Shown here: positions 26,105 through 34,582 of the stretch, in pieces
How positions within the stretch are numbered: position 1 is the first letter of the stretch
How the letters are laid out: each line of letters starts with the position of its first letter
Assembly (NCBI GenBank): GCA_001515265.1
Contig: LNDB01000006.1
Coordinates: 62,001 to 126,000 of the forward strand
Direction: 5' to 3'
Source of the DNA: Candidatus Dichloromethanomonas elyunquensis
Lineage (GTDB): Bacteria; Bacillota; Desulfitobacteriia; Desulfitobacteriales; Syntrophobotulaceae
Length of the DNA stretch: 64,000 nt
Program-made: the position numbers and the translations under genes
The notes under the pieces: model-generated
Database searches by the model: none
What the model saw: only the letters and a program-made list of their open reading frames with translations
What the model was told of the DNA's origin: nothing

Positions 26105-26138
26105 ACTGCCAGGGTGGTGTTATGTATGCCCTGGCAGT
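26105..26138. terminator. Bidirectional terminator between convergent genes
   Basis: ACTGCCAGGG (26105-26114) pairs perfectly with CCCTGGCAGT (26129-26138), with T-rich sequence on the right (ATTGTTT) and A-rich sequence on the left (AAAAACCAAAAGTA), so it can act in both directions. It separates the acyltransferase gene from the convergent fusion gene. Confidence 0.8.
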
Positions 26139-26143
26139 ATTGT

Positions 26144-28675
26144 TTAAGCGGTTATAATACTGTTGGCTGCCTGTAAGCCGAGTTTTTCGACTGCATGTTC
26201 GCGCATTTTATACTTCATAACTTTTCCCGCCGCATTCATCGGGAATTCTGTAACAAATTCGATATAACGAGGGGTTTTATGCTTGGACATATGGGAACGG
26301 ATAAAGTCCCTGAGTTCATCTGCAGTCAGTTCTGCACCATCCCTTAAGACTACGCAGGCCATAATTTCTTCGCCGTACTGTTGGTCAGGGACGCCGATTA
26401 CCTGGACATCCTTGACCTTAGGATGGGTGTAGATGAAATCTTCAATTTCCTTTGGATAAATATTCTCGCCTCCCCGGATGATCATATCCTTGATACGCCC
26501 GGAAATCTTGTAGTTTCCATTTTCATCTCGTCTTGCCAGGTCTCCGGTATGGAGCCACCCGTTTTCGTCAATAGCGGCTGCGGTAGCCTCAGGCATTTTG
26601 TAGTACCCTTTCATGATGTTATAGCCGCGGGCTACAAATTCACCGTCAACACCGTCAGGTAAGTCTTCACCCGTTTTAGGATCAACAATCTTGCATTCCA
26701 CACCGGGCAGGGCGCGTCCAACCGTTTTAACGCGGATATCAAGAGAATCATCCACGCGGCTTTGGGTACAGCCGGGAGAGGCTTCGGTCTGCCCGAATAC
26801 AATAGAGATCTGGGTCATATTCATCTTATCTACGACATCCTGCATCACCTTGACAGGGCAGGGGCTGCCCGCCATAATGCCCGTTCGCATATGGGAGAAA
26901 TCCGTTTTCGGGAAATCCTCATGTTCCAGCATGGCGATAAACATGGTGGGAACACCATGGAAGCAAGTGATCTTTTCTTTATTGATGCATTCTAATGATT
27001 GCTTCGGTGAAAAATAGGGAATCGGCGACATAGTAACGCCATGTGTCATGGCGGCCGTCATAGCCAATACCATCCCAAAACAGTGAAACATGGGAACATG
27101 AATCATCATGCGGTCAGCGGTAGCAAGATCCATACAGTCGCCGATGTTTTTGCCGTTATTCACGACATTATAGTGTGTTAGCATAACTCCCTTGGGAAAA
27201 CCGGTTGTTCCGGAAGTGTACTGCATATTGCAGACATCGTGCCTGTTAAGGGAAAGTGCCCGTAGGTGAACTTCTTCGATTGGGATTTTTTCGGCCATGG
27301 CAAGGGCATCCTCCCATGTCAGGCAGCCTTTCTGTCTGGAATCTATGGTAATAATATTACGTAAGAAAGGAAGCCGTTTCATGTGAAGCGGTTCGCCCGG
27401 CTCCGCTGTTTCCAATTCAGGGCAGAGTTCTTTAATAATCCCAACGTAATCCGAATCCTTATAACCATCCACCATTACCAGGGTGTGCGTGTCAGACTGA
27501 CGAAGCAGATATTCCGCTTCATAAATCTTGTAGGCTGTGTTTACCGTAACAAGAACGGCGCCGATCTTTGTCGCTGCCCAGAAGGCGATGAACCACTGGG
27601 GAACATTGGTAGCCCAGACAGAAACATGATCGCCGGGTTGGACCCCCATGGCAATCAGGGAGCGGGCAAAGGTATCCACGTCATCCCTGAACTGAGAATA
27701 GGTTCGCGTATAATCCGTAGTCGTATAGCGAAAAGCATACTGGTCCGGAAACTCATCAACCATCCTGTCAAGTACCTGGGGAAAGGTCAAGTCAATGAGT
27801 GTGTCTTTTTGCCAGACATATTTTCCTGTTTTCGAATTATTGTCATATAGGTGGCCTTTTACTTTGCTCTTCTCGTCATAACGGCTCATAAAACTAGCAA
27901 AGTTAGGGAAGACAACACCCGCATCATCCAAATCAGCAGCCCAGCGCTTAACCCATTCCAGTGAAACATAGCCCTGATAGTTAATGGAGCGCAGTGCCAG
28001 CATCATATCGTCAATCGGCAAATCTCCTTCACCGATCATTTTGTATCGGATCGAACCGTTCTCCACAACAGAATTTTTAATATGTACATACTTAATATAG
28101 GCGCCTAGGTTTTGCACCGTCTTTCCGGGGGTTTCCCCTGCAAACCGGTAAGGATGATGCAGGTCCCACAGGGCGCCAACCGCATCGCTTTCCAAATGGT
28201 TAAGCAGTCTGCTTAAACGTACCGTGTCAGAATAGACTCCATTCGTTTCGACCAACAGCGTGACTCTTTTTTCTTCAGCAATTGGAAGCAAACGCTTTAA
28301 GGCGGCAAGAACGGCTTCATCATCTACCTCGCCTTCAGGGTGCGGCTCCATATCCCCCAGAATCCGGATGTAAGGTGTTCCAAGTTTAGAAGCCAGCGTC
28401 ATATATTGGACCAGTTCGTTATGGTTTTTTTCTGCATGTTCTGCAAACTTCAAGCAGCATCCTGAAGAAAGACAAGGAATCTCAAGGCGCAGTTCGGAGA
28501 GCTTACGGACAGTCTGCGGAAGCTGGGCTTCTGTAAAAGGCTGGGCCTCCACAGCAAATATTTCATTGCCCAGTCCTCGGATTTCAATGCCGGCAAAGCC
28601 CATATCTTTTGCCATAGAATAGATGTCCACCCAACTAAAATCGGGACAGCCAAGTGTGGAAAACGCAAGTTTCAT
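26144..28675 (-). CDS. Fusion of a xylose-isomerase-like TIM barrel and an AMP-dependent acyl-CoA synthetase
   Basis: One 843-residue frame holds two enzymes. Residues about 1-268 are a sugar phosphate isomerase/epimerase-type TIM barrel (MKLAFSTLGCPDFSW; LVETNGVYSD; ALWDLHHPYR; YVHIKNS; GYVSLEWVKRW) whose Glu/Asp/His residues fit a divalent-metal site. After a linker (about 269-300), residues about 300-843 form a complete acyl-CoA synthetase: P-loop QYTSGTTGFPKG near 483, GWLHTGDLA near 705 and the C-terminal lysine in NAAGKVMKYKMRE near 820. The synthetase part would activate a fatty or related carboxylic acid; the barrel's substrate is unknown. There is no frameshift or internal stop, and the N-terminal start has a GAGGAGG ribosome binding site. 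It is monocistronic, with its own promoter and leader hairpin. Confidence 0.88.
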   Translation of the reverse strand: MKLAFSTLGCPDFSWVDIYSMAKDMGFAGIEIRGLGNEIFAVEAQPFTEAQLPQTVRKLSELRLEIPCLSSGCCLKFAEHAEKNHNELVQYMTLASKLGTPYIRILGDMEPHPEGEVDDEAVLAALKRLLPIAEEKRVTLLVETNGVYSDTVRLSRLLNHLESDAVGALWDLHHPYRFAGETPGKTVQNLGAYIKYVHIKNSVVENGSIRYKMIGEGDLPIDDMMLALRSINYQGYVSLEWVKRWAADLDDAGVVFPNFASFMSRYDEKSKVKGHLYDNNSKTGKYVWQKDTLIDLTFPQVLDRMVDEFPDQYAFRYTTTDYTRTYSQFRDDVDTFARSLIAMGVQPGDHVSVWATNVPQWFIAFWAATKIGAVLVTVNTAYKIYEAEYLLRQSDTHTLVMVDGYKDSDYVGIIKELCPELETAEPGEPLHMKRLPFLRNIITIDSRQKGCLTWEDALAMAEKIPIEEVHLRALSLNRHDVCNMQYTSGTTGFPKGVMLTHYNVVNNGKNIGDCMDLATADRMMIHVPMFHCFGMVLAMTAAMTHGVTMSPIPYFSPKQSLECINKEKITCFHGVPTMFIAMLEHEDFPKTDFSHMRTGIMAGSPCPVKVMQDVVDKMNMTQISIVFGQTEASPGCTQSRVDDSLDIRVKTVGRALPGVECKIVDPKTGEDLPDGVDGEFVARGYNIMKGYYKMPEATAAAIDENGWLHTGDLARRDENGNYKISGRIKDMIIRGGENIYPKEIEDFIYTHPKVKDVQVIGVPDQQYGEEIMACVVLRDGAELTADELRDFIRSHMSKHKTPRYIEFVTEFPMNAAGKVMKYKMREHAVEKLGLQAANSIITA

Positions 28676-28700
28676 CTCTATTTCCTCCTCATAAATCGAA

Positions 28701-28744
28701 CAAAAAGCTTTCGTCTCCTAAACCTTCTGTTAGAGACGAAAGCT
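28701..28744 (-). terminator. Leader terminator/attenuator before the fusion gene
   Basis: On the minus strand AGCTTTCGTCTC (28744-28733) pairs perfectly with GAGACGAAAGCT (28717-28706), followed by TTTTTG: a strong intrinsic terminator. It lies only about 25 bases before the fusion gene's start and downstream of a good promoter. Just 5' of it, GAAAGC and GCTTTC can form an alternative hairpin that would disrupt the terminator stem. This is the arrangement of a transcription attenuator. It would also end read-through from the upstream DUF5667-type gene. Confidence 0.7.
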
Positions 28745-28782
28745 CTATGCTTTCCTGTTGCTGCTTTTTCTGATTTTTTTGA

Positions 28783-28811
28783 ATGTTATCAAATTCCAAT
28801 GTTCTTGTCAA
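28783..28811 (-). promoter_or_regulatory. Promoter of the fusion gene
   Basis: On the minus strand a perfect -35 TTGACA (28811-28806), 17 bases, then a -10 TAACAT (28788-28783). The predicted transcription start is near 28776, giving a leader of about 100 bases that contains the attenuator hairpin. Confidence 0.65.
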
Positions 28812-28862
28812 GCAAAACAACACCAAATGCTGGAAATAAATTTATGAGTAAATTAAAAGTTT

Positions 28863-29960
28863 CTAATCTTTATGTCTGCCGATAGTTTTCATATTTGAGG
28901 CAGCAACGGTATTCCTTTTCGCAGAAGTATCATCGGTTGCTTCAACTCCTTTGGAATTTAGATATTTGTCCTTGATTGGGTCAGTGTTTTGCTTAGCCTG
29001 CATGTTGTGATTCGTGTTCAGCCGGGCAGGGTCATTAGGTTCTTTGGGAATTTCCTTTTTGTTTTTCATAAGCTCTTTCTTTTGTTCTTTCAGGACTTCC
29101 AGCTGTTCCTTTTTGATATCTTTTTTGAATTCCCGGACATCCTTTTTTAATTGTGCCACTTGATCCCGGTATTGCTCTGTTTCCTGGACTTTTGCCTGAG
29201 CGGCCTGGATTGCAGTTTGGTCGCCGCTTTTTAGGGCTGTATCCAGTTCCTGTTTGGCTTGGGCAACTTCGTGTACGGAATTGACCAATTCATTTTTAAC
29301 AGCTGCGAAAGCTTTACTGGCTAGGGTGATCTTAACCTGCGCTTCTATGGATTTCATAATTTCCTGGGACTGTTCCTGAGGCAGGGATCCTGTAATTTGA
29401 ATGGCTACTTTTTCTCCGTCGTTTTGTAATACTTCAATTTTATCTAAAAGGGCACCTGCGCTGCTATCGGCGTTATCCTGGTCCAGAGTTGTCTGGCAGA
29501 TGCTGTTTGCTCTTTCAACCGTAGTGATGTAAGAATGCAATACCTTCTCCACCAGTTGGCTCTGATTTTTTGCATTAATGACCTGGGCCTCAGCCAATCT
29601 CTCATTCGCAAATTGAATCAGCAGCTCTGCTTTGCCTTCCTGATTAAAGGTTAAGGCTAACTGCACACTTTCGATCATTTGCTCGAGTGAGTAAAGAAAG
29701 CTGTCCGGAGTAATTCCGGCTTCTTCCTTCACTTGGTCATCGGACGGGGCAGCAGTAGTGTCTCCTGTCGCATTTGCCGGGTCTGTGGCAGCGGAAGGGT
29801 CAACGTTTACCGAGGTATCGGCAGTACCGGTGTCCGTTGCAGAACTTGTGACAGTACCGGAAACGGTATCATCCGCAGTTGCTTCGGCAAATCCTGTTTT
29901 TGGAGAAATAGAAAAAACTAAAAGGGCACAAAACAGGGTTACAAATAGTTTCTTAAGCAT
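28863..29960 (-). CDS. Secreted DUF5667-type protein
   Basis: A 365-residue exported protein. The signal peptide (KKLFVTLFCALLVFSISP, cleavage near AEA at residues 24-26) is followed by a low-complexity Thr/Ser/Ala/Asp linker (about 27-75). Then comes the segment GITPDSFLYSLEQMIESVQ with LTFNQEGKAELLIQFANER, which matches the DUF5667 pattern (PDSxLYxLK...). The rest is largely helical and probably coiled coil, ending in a Lys/Glu-rich stretch (about 260-310) and a basic, polar tail. Function is unknown; such proteins are extracellular and may bind the wall. I chose ATG 29960 because it gives a clean signal peptide; the longer frame begins with a TTG. Confidence 0.75.
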   Translation of the reverse strand: MLKKLFVTLFCALLVFSISPKTGFAEATADDTVSGTVTSSATDTGTADTSVNVDPSAATDPANATGDTTAAPSDDQVKEEAGITPDSFLYSLEQMIESVQLALTFNQEGKAELLIQFANERLAEAQVINAKNQSQLVEKVLHSYITTVERANSICQTTLDQDNADSSAGALLDKIEVLQNDGEKVAIQITGSLPQEQSQEIMKSIEAQVKITLASKAFAAVKNELVNSVHEVAQAKQELDTALKSGDQTAIQAAQAKVQETEQYRDQVAQLKKDVREFKKDIKKEQLEVLKEQKKELMKNKKEIPKEPNDPARLNTNHNMQAKQNTDPIKDKYLNSKGVEATDDTSAKRNTVAASNMKTIGRHKD

Positions 29961-30073
29961 ACACTCACTCACTTTCAAATTGATTTACTACAGTATTCGG
30001 GAGAGAGTACGCTTTTGGGTTCCTTCATCAATAGAAATCATCAATTGGACTTTGGTATTGGAATGATTTGGAC

Positions 30074-30102
30074 TTGACTATTATAAAAAAATAGATTAAA
30101 TT
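30074..30102 (+). promoter_or_regulatory. Promoter of the thi operon
   Basis: A -35 TTGACT (30074-30079), 17 bases, and a -10 TAAATT (30097-30102). The predicted start is near 30109, just before the leader hairpin. Confidence 0.55.
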
Positions 30103-30120
30103 TTTCCTATGTTCATATGC

Positions 30121-30174
30121 AGCACAAATGGGGGACACCACCAAAAGGGTGTCAATTTTCATTTGTGCTTTTTG
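30121..30174 (+). terminator. Leader hairpin with U-run before thiS (putative attenuator)
   Basis: AGCACAAATG (30121-30130) pairs with CATTTGTGCT (30160-30169); an inner GACACC/GGTGTC stem caps it, and TTTTTGTTTT follows. It sits between the thi promoter and the thiS ribosome binding site (GGGGGAAA). The conserved blocks of a TPP riboswitch (CTGAGA and ACCTGA) are not present. Transcription would stop before thiS unless the hairpin is prevented from forming. Confidence 0.7.
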
Positions 30175-30192
30175 TTTTAGGGGGAAAATATA

Positions 30193-30387
30193 ATGAAAGT
30201 CAACGGGAAAACGATCGTTCTGGAGAATAATCTGAGTTTATCCGGTTTTTTGGAAGAAAATCAGTATGATGCCAGGTTAATTGCAGTAGAACGCAATGGG
30301 GAGATTGTCCCAAGATCAACTTATGGGAATGTTGTACTTGAGGACGAAGATATCTTGGAGATCGTAAGCTTCGTGGGGGGAGGCTGA
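30193..30387 (+). CDS. thiS: Sulfur carrier protein ThiS
   Basis: A 64-residue ubiquitin-like protein that carries sulfur as a C-terminal thiocarboxylate for thiazole synthesis in thiamine biosynthesis. It begins MKVNGKTIVLENNLS and ends in the required FVGGG, with the Gly-Gly C-terminus adenylated by ThiF. It is followed 2 bases later by thiF. The whole thiSFGHE order is that of clostridial thiamine operons. Confidence 0.95.
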   Translation: MKVNGKTIVLENNLSLSGFLEENQYDARLIAVERNGEIVPRSTYGNVVLEDEDILEIVSFVGGG

Positions 30388-30389
30388 GC

Positions 30390-31193
30390 ATGAATTTATT
30401 TATTAATGGAAAGGGCATAGAATTAGACTGTCATACGGCCTTTCAAGCAAGGGAAATGATTGGCAACCCCACAGATATTGTAATTTTGAGCGGTTTCCAG
30501 ATTGAGGAAGATTGTCTTTTGAAGGAAAACGATAAATTGGCCATCATACCCAAAGGGATACTGCCTCCACAGGAAGAACTGGAGAGTATGATGGTGGCAA
30601 GGCATACCCCGTATGTCCACGAAAAAGTAAAAAAAGGCAAGGTTGCTATTGCAGGGCTTGGAGGTCTTGGCTCCAACATTGCCGTCATGCTGGCCAGAAT
30701 CGGAGTCGGACAGCTGCTCTTAGTAGATTTTGATATCGTTGAGCCCAGTAATCTGAACAGGCAAAGCTACTATATCAGTCATTTGGGAATGCCCAAAACT
30801 GCTGCTTTAAGAAAACAGATCGAAGAAATTAACCCCTTCATTAAGATCGAAACACAGACCACCAGAATAACAGAAGACAATATCGTAGAAATATTTAGCG
30901 GTTATGACATCCTCTGTGAGGCTTTTGATAAACCGGAAGCCAAGTCAATATTGGTCAACACCGCGATAGAGAAACTGCCTGGGATGAAAATTGTCGCGGC
31001 TTCAGGAATGGCGGGGTACGAAAGTTCTAATCTCATGCGCACAGTACGGCCAATGAAAAATTTATATCTCTGCGGAGATTTGGAGAACGGGGCCAGGATT
31101 GGAAGAGGCCTTATGGCACCCAGAGTGCAAATCTGTGCGGGTCATCAGGCTAACATGGTACTGCGTTTACTGCTGGGGATAGAAGAGGTATGA
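30390..31193 (+). CDS. thiF: ThiS adenylyltransferase ThiF with N-terminal ThiS-like domain
   Basis: A 267-residue E1-like enzyme. It adenylates the C-terminus of ThiS before sulfur transfer. Residues about 1-65 form a degenerate ThiS-like beta-grasp domain ([12 protein letters not shown] ... [10 protein letters not shown]) without the terminal Gly-Gly. The catalytic domain follows: [17 protein letters not shown] (nucleotide-binding loop, about residues 85-101), [13 protein letters not shown] (about 112-124, Asp and Arg/Asn contacts). There is no clear pair of Zn CxxC motifs, as in the short clostridial form. The stop overlaps the first in-frame ATG of the thiG frame. Confidence 0.92.
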   Translation: MNLFINGKGIELDCHTAFQAREMIGNPTDIVILSGFQIEEDCLLKENDKLAIIPKGILPPQEELESMMVARHTPYVHEKVKKGKVAIAGLGGLGSNIAVMLARIGVGQLLLVDFDIVEPSNLNRQSYYISHLGMPKTAALRKQIEEINPFIKIETQTTRITEDNIVEIFSGYDILCEAFDKPEAKSILVNTAIEKLPGMKIVAASGMAGYESSNLMRTVRPMKNLYLCGDLENGARIGRGLMAPRVQICAGHQANMVLRLLLGIEEV

Positions 31194-31207
31194 AAGGAGA
31201 CTGCAGC

Positions 31208-31975
31208 GTGAGTGATAAATTAATGATCGGCGGGCATTCGTTTCAATCAAGATTTATTTTGGGTTCCGGCAAATTTTCCCTGGAAATCGTCAAAGCAGTT
31301 GTAGAAAACGGCGGGGCGGAAATGGTAACGCTGGCGCTTCGCCGGGCTAACCTCGGGGGGGAAGGGAACATTCTGGATTATATCCCTAAAGGGCTTACCG
31401 TATTGCCAAATACCTCCGGGGCCAGGAATGCCCAAGAGGCAGTAAGAATTGCAAGGCTGGCGAGAGAAATGGAATGCGGTAACTTTGTAAAAGTAGAAGT
31501 CATTCAGGATTCCAAATACCTGCTTCCTGATAATTCTGAAACCATTAAAGCAACAGAAATTTTGGCTAAAGAAGGGTTTATTGTTATGCCCTATATGTAT
31601 CCTGACTTAAATGCGGCAAGGGCTTTGGCCGATGCCGGAGCGGCGGTGGTTATGCCTTTGGCTGCACCCATTGGAAGCAATAAAGGGCTCTGCACCAAGG
31701 ATTTCATTCAAATCCTAGTGGATGAAATTGATTTGCCAATTATCGTTGATGCGGGTATCGGACGCCCGTCCCAAGCCTGCGAGGCCATGGAAATGGGTGT
31801 TGACGCCATTATGTGCAATACTGCGGTTGCTACGGCCCGGGACGTAGCGCTTATGGCTAAAGCATTCAAGCTTGCCATTGAGGCCGGACGAGCTTCCTAC
31901 CTAGCCGGGCCCGGACGTGTATTGGACCATAAAGCTGAGGCGTCCAGTCCGTTGACGGGCTTTCTGGAGGATTAA
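31208..31975 (+). CDS. thiG: Thiazole synthase ThiG
   Basis: A 255-residue TIM-barrel enzyme. It condenses 1-deoxy-xylulose 5-phosphate, dehydroglycine and ThiS thiocarboxylate to the thiamine thiazole phosphate. The N-terminus [32 protein letters not shown] and the phosphate-binding [14 protein letters not shown] are typical; [14 protein letters not shown] follows the dehydroglycine-binding strand. I chose GTG 31208, 8 bases after AAAGGAG, because it gives the standard N-terminus; the ATG at 31190 overlaps thiF. thiH follows after 2 bases. Confidence 0.95.
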   Translation: MSDKLMIGGHSFQSRFILGSGKFSLEIVKAVVENGGAEMVTLALRRANLGGEGNILDYIPKGLTVLPNTSGARNAQEAVRIARLAREMECGNFVKVEVIQDSKYLLPDNSETIKATEILAKEGFIVMPYMYPDLNAARALADAGAAVVMPLAAPIGSNKGLCTKDFIQILVDEIDLPIIVDAGIGRPSQACEAMEMGVDAIMCNTAVATARDVALMAKAFKLAIEAGRASYLAGPGRVLDHKAEASSPLTGFLED

Positions 31976-31977
31976 TC

Positions 31978-33132
31978 ATGGTAGTGAATAAGCTGAACCA
32001 CATGGAATATATCGATGGTATGGAAACCATAGGTTCAAATATTATGGATAAAGTCTTGTTTATGGTTGAATCCTATGATTATGAGCGTTTTACGCATCAG
32101 GATGTTAAGAAGGCGCTTAATAAAGAACACCTTTCCATAGAAGATTATGCAGCGGTCTTGTCACCGGCGGCCATGCCTTTTTTGGAAGAAATGGCCCAGA
32201 AGGCTAAAGGTGAGACGAGAAAGCATTTCGGAAACTCGGTATGTTTGTTTACCCCTTTATATATCGCTAACTACTGTGAAAATCAATGTATCTATTGCGG
32301 GTTTAATTGTACCAATAAAATTCGCCGGGGAAAGCTTTCTGTTCAAGAAGTGGAAGAAGAGCTCCAAGCTATTGCAGCTACGGGGCTGAAAGAGATTTTG
32401 CTTCTTACGGGTGAATCCCGTAAAAAATCCGGGGTAGAGTATATCGGTGAAGCGGTGAAATTAGCTGCAAAATATTTTTCTGCGATTGGGATTGAAATCT
32501 ATCCCCTCAATTCAGACGAATATGCCTATTTACATCAATGCGGTGCAGATTTTGTTTCAGTCTACCAGGAAACTTATAACATTGCTAAGTACGGACAGGT
32601 CCATGTAAGAGGCCCGAAGAGAATTTATCCCTATAGGTTTAATGCCCAAGAGCGGGCTTTACTGGGGGGAATGCGCGGGGTTGCTTTCGGCGCTCTGCTG
32701 GGGCTGGATGATTTCAGGAAAGACGCATTTGCCGCAGGGCTTCACGCCTTTTTCATCCAACAAAAATACCCTCGTGCCGAAATTTCTTTTTCTACACCCC
32801 GCTTAAGGCCTTACATCCATAACGCGGAGAACAATCCGACTGATGTTCACGAAAAACAACTGCTGCAGGTCATTCTCGCTTATCGTTTGTTTATGCCCTA
32901 TGCGGGAATTACGATATCAACAAGAGAAAGGGCCGGTTTCCGTGATCATGTAATTGGAATGGCTGCGACTAAGATTTCGGCGGGCGTTCGGGTTGGGGTC
33001 GGCGGACATAAGGAAGAGGAAAAGGGGGATGAACAATTTGAAATATCTGATTCCCGAAGTGTTGCCGAAGTGCATCATATGATTTTAAGCAGGGGCTTGC
33101 AGCCTGTTTATACAGATTATATCTGGGTTTAG
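31978..33132 (+). CDS. thiH: 2-iminoacetate synthase ThiH (radical SAM)
   Basis: A 384-residue radical SAM enzyme. It cleaves tyrosine to dehydroglycine (2-iminoacetate) and p-cresol, supplying ThiG under anaerobic conditions. The cluster motif is CENQCIYCGF (about residues 100-109, CxxxCxxC), with LLLTGESRKKSG and the C-terminal thiazole-type domain (GMAATKISAGVRVGVGG). Use of ThiH rather than the oxygen-dependent ThiO fits a strict anaerobe. A GGAGG ribosome binding site lies inside the end of thiG. Confidence 0.95.
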   Translation: MVVNKLNHMEYIDGMETIGSNIMDKVLFMVESYDYERFTHQDVKKALNKEHLSIEDYAAVLSPAAMPFLEEMAQKAKGETRKHFGNSVCLFTPLYIANYCENQCIYCGFNCTNKIRRGKLSVQEVEEELQAIAATGLKEILLLTGESRKKSGVEYIGEAVKLAAKYFSAIGIEIYPLNSDEYAYLHQCGADFVSVYQETYNIAKYGQVHVRGPKRIYPYRFNAQERALLGGMRGVAFGALLGLDDFRKDAFAAGLHAFFIQQKYPRAEISFSTPRLRPYIHNAENNPTDVHEKQLLQVILAYRLFMPYAGITISTRERAGFRDHVIGMAATKISAGVRVGVGGHKEEEKGDEQFEISDSRSVAEVHHMILSRGLQPVYTDYIWV

Positions 33133-33141
33133 GAGTTCTTT

Positions 33142-33729
33142 ATGCTGATCTGTGTAACCAATCGAAAAATTTGCCGAGATAATTTTACTCAACGGATAGA
33201 TCAGATTGCCAAAGGAAAACCATATGCGATCATCTTAAGGGAAAAAGATTTAACTATTTCGGAATATGAAAACCTTGCGAAGGAAATTAATAATATCTGT
33301 CTTGAAAATCAGGTGCCGCTGATTATTCACCAAAATATTGAGACTGCTGCAAAACTGGAACTATCTTTCATTCATTTATCCATGCCGGATTTGAGAAAGT
33401 ATAAAAGCGACATCAAATTATTTTCAGAAATCGGTACTTCGGTTCATTCTGTTCATGAGGCCAGAGAAGCTCAGGAACTAGGGGCTTCCTATGTAATAGC
33501 CGGACATATTTTCCCAACAGATTGTAAAAAAGGAGTCCCGCCGAGAGGGCTCTCCTTTTTAAAAGATATTTGTGATTCTGTTTCGGTACCTGTCTTTGCC
33601 ATCGGGGGGATTACCAAAGACCGTGTTCAAGGTGTAACAGAAGCGGGTGCAAAGGGATTCTGCGTGATGAGTGAGGCAATGGCTTGTGCAAAACCCATTG
33701 AATTTGTTCAGGCTTATAGAGTTTTCTAG
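33142..33729 (+). CDS. thiE: Thiamine phosphate synthase ThiE / TenI family protein
   Basis: A 195-residue TIM barrel of the ThiE/TenI family. ThiE joins the thiazole and pyrimidine halves of thiamine; TenI aromatises the thiazole. Visible: ILREKDLTISEY (about residues 31-42), HLSMPDL, VHEAREAQELGASYVIAGHIFPT and PVFAIGGITKDRV. Some residues of canonical ThiE pyrophosphate binding are hard to confirm by eye, and the divergent loop (GHIFPTDCKKGVPPRG) is also found in TenI, so TenI is a real alternative. It ends the thi operon and overlaps the convergent NlpC/P60 gene by 4 bases. Confidence 0.8.
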   Translation: MLICVTNRKICRDNFTQRIDQIAKGKPYAIILREKDLTISEYENLAKEINNICLENQVPLIIHQNIETAAKLELSFIHLSMPDLRKYKSDIKLFSEIGTSVHSVHEAREAQELGASYVIAGHIFPTDCKKGVPPRGLSFLKDICDSVSVPVFAIGGITKDRVQGVTEAGAKGFCVMSEAMACAKPIEFVQAYRVF

Positions 33730-34400
33730 AATACCCTTCGTGCACCTAAAAAAGCGGATTTCCAGTATGGGCCCATTGCATAAATTATAACGCCCTTAGA
33801 ACTGGAGGCATTGATAAACTGATTATTACCGATGTAAATACCATCGTGGTCTACTATTCCGTTATTGGCGGTGGAAAAAAAGATGATGTCTCCAGGTTTT
33901 AAATCAGGAAAATAGACGGGTGTTCCCACGGTATACTGATCCCGTGAAATCCTGGGAAGTGTAATACCGTTTTGGGCAAAAACATATTGGACGAATCCGG
34001 AACAGTCAAATCCAGCAGGGGAATTTCCGCCCCATTGATAAGGAACGCCAATATACTTTTCAGCCGCGGCAATAATGGTGTTGGCTTTATCGGTATGGAG
34101 TTTATCTGTATAAGCACTGGCTAAAGCGCGGGCAGTGATAGGACCGACAATACCATCCGCTGACAAGGAATTCGCTGTCTGAAAACGGATTACCCCCGCT
34201 TTTGTTTTAGGTCCAAAGATACCGTCTGCCGTACCGATATTATAACCGAGATCATTCAACTCCGTCTGCAGTTGGACAACATCCGGACCTGTTGAACCTG
34301 CCTTGAGCAGGGTATCCCCTAAAGCGGCTTGGGCCGTCTGAGCTATTCCAAAAACAAATAAAGCTGAAAGAACCAACAGGATAGCTATTTTTTTGCTCAA
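33726..34400 (-). CDS. Secreted NlpC/P60 peptidoglycan hydrolase with peptidoglycan-binding domain
   Basis: A 224-residue exported protein. Signal peptide at residues about 1-25 (IAILLVLSALFVFGIAQTAQA), a PG_binding_1 domain at about 30-90 (GSTGPDVVQLQTELNDLGY; GIFGPKTKAGVIRFQ) and an NlpC/P60 endopeptidase domain at about 105-224. The catalytic Cys is in FDCSGFVQYVF and the His in VDHDGIYIG. It would cut stem peptides (D-Glu-diaminopimelate type bonds) in the wall. It converges on thiE with a 4-base overlap, so no room remains for a separate terminator. Confidence 0.92.
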   Translation of the reverse strand: MSKKIAILLVLSALFVFGIAQTAQAALGDTLLKAGSTGPDVVQLQTELNDLGYNIGTADGIFGPKTKAGVIRFQTANSLSADGIVGPITARALASAYTDKLHTDKANTIIAAAEKYIGVPYQWGGNSPAGFDCSGFVQYVFAQNGITLPRISRDQYTVGTPVYFPDLKPGDIIFFSTANNGIVDHDGIYIGNNQFINASSSKGVIIYAMGPYWKSAFLGARRVF

Positions 34401-34509
34401 AAAACTCTCCTCCCTGAAAAAAATAATTGACTAAACTTTGAATAATTTATTATATAAAAGAGTTAAAGAACCAGTCCATAGCAAAAAATTGGGATAATTT
34501 AATGATTAC

Positions 34510-34544
34510 AAAAAAGACTCCTTACAGAATAGAAGGAATCTTTT
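34510..34544 (-). terminator. Terminator after the LysM-G5-NlpC/P60 gene
   Basis: AAAGACTCCTT and AAGGAATCTTT pair (one mismatch) around ACAGAATAG, flanked by A-rich and T-rich runs, so it works on the minus strand (U-run from AAAAAA at 34510-34515) and possibly on both. Confidence 0.65.
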
Positions 34545-34582
34545 ATTAAACGAATAGACTTTTAAGTTGTGCAGCGAATCTG

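Noticed and set aside
30010-30190. TPP riboswitch upstream of thiS
   Set aside because: The conserved CTGAGA and ACCTGA blocks are absent and the leader is too short.
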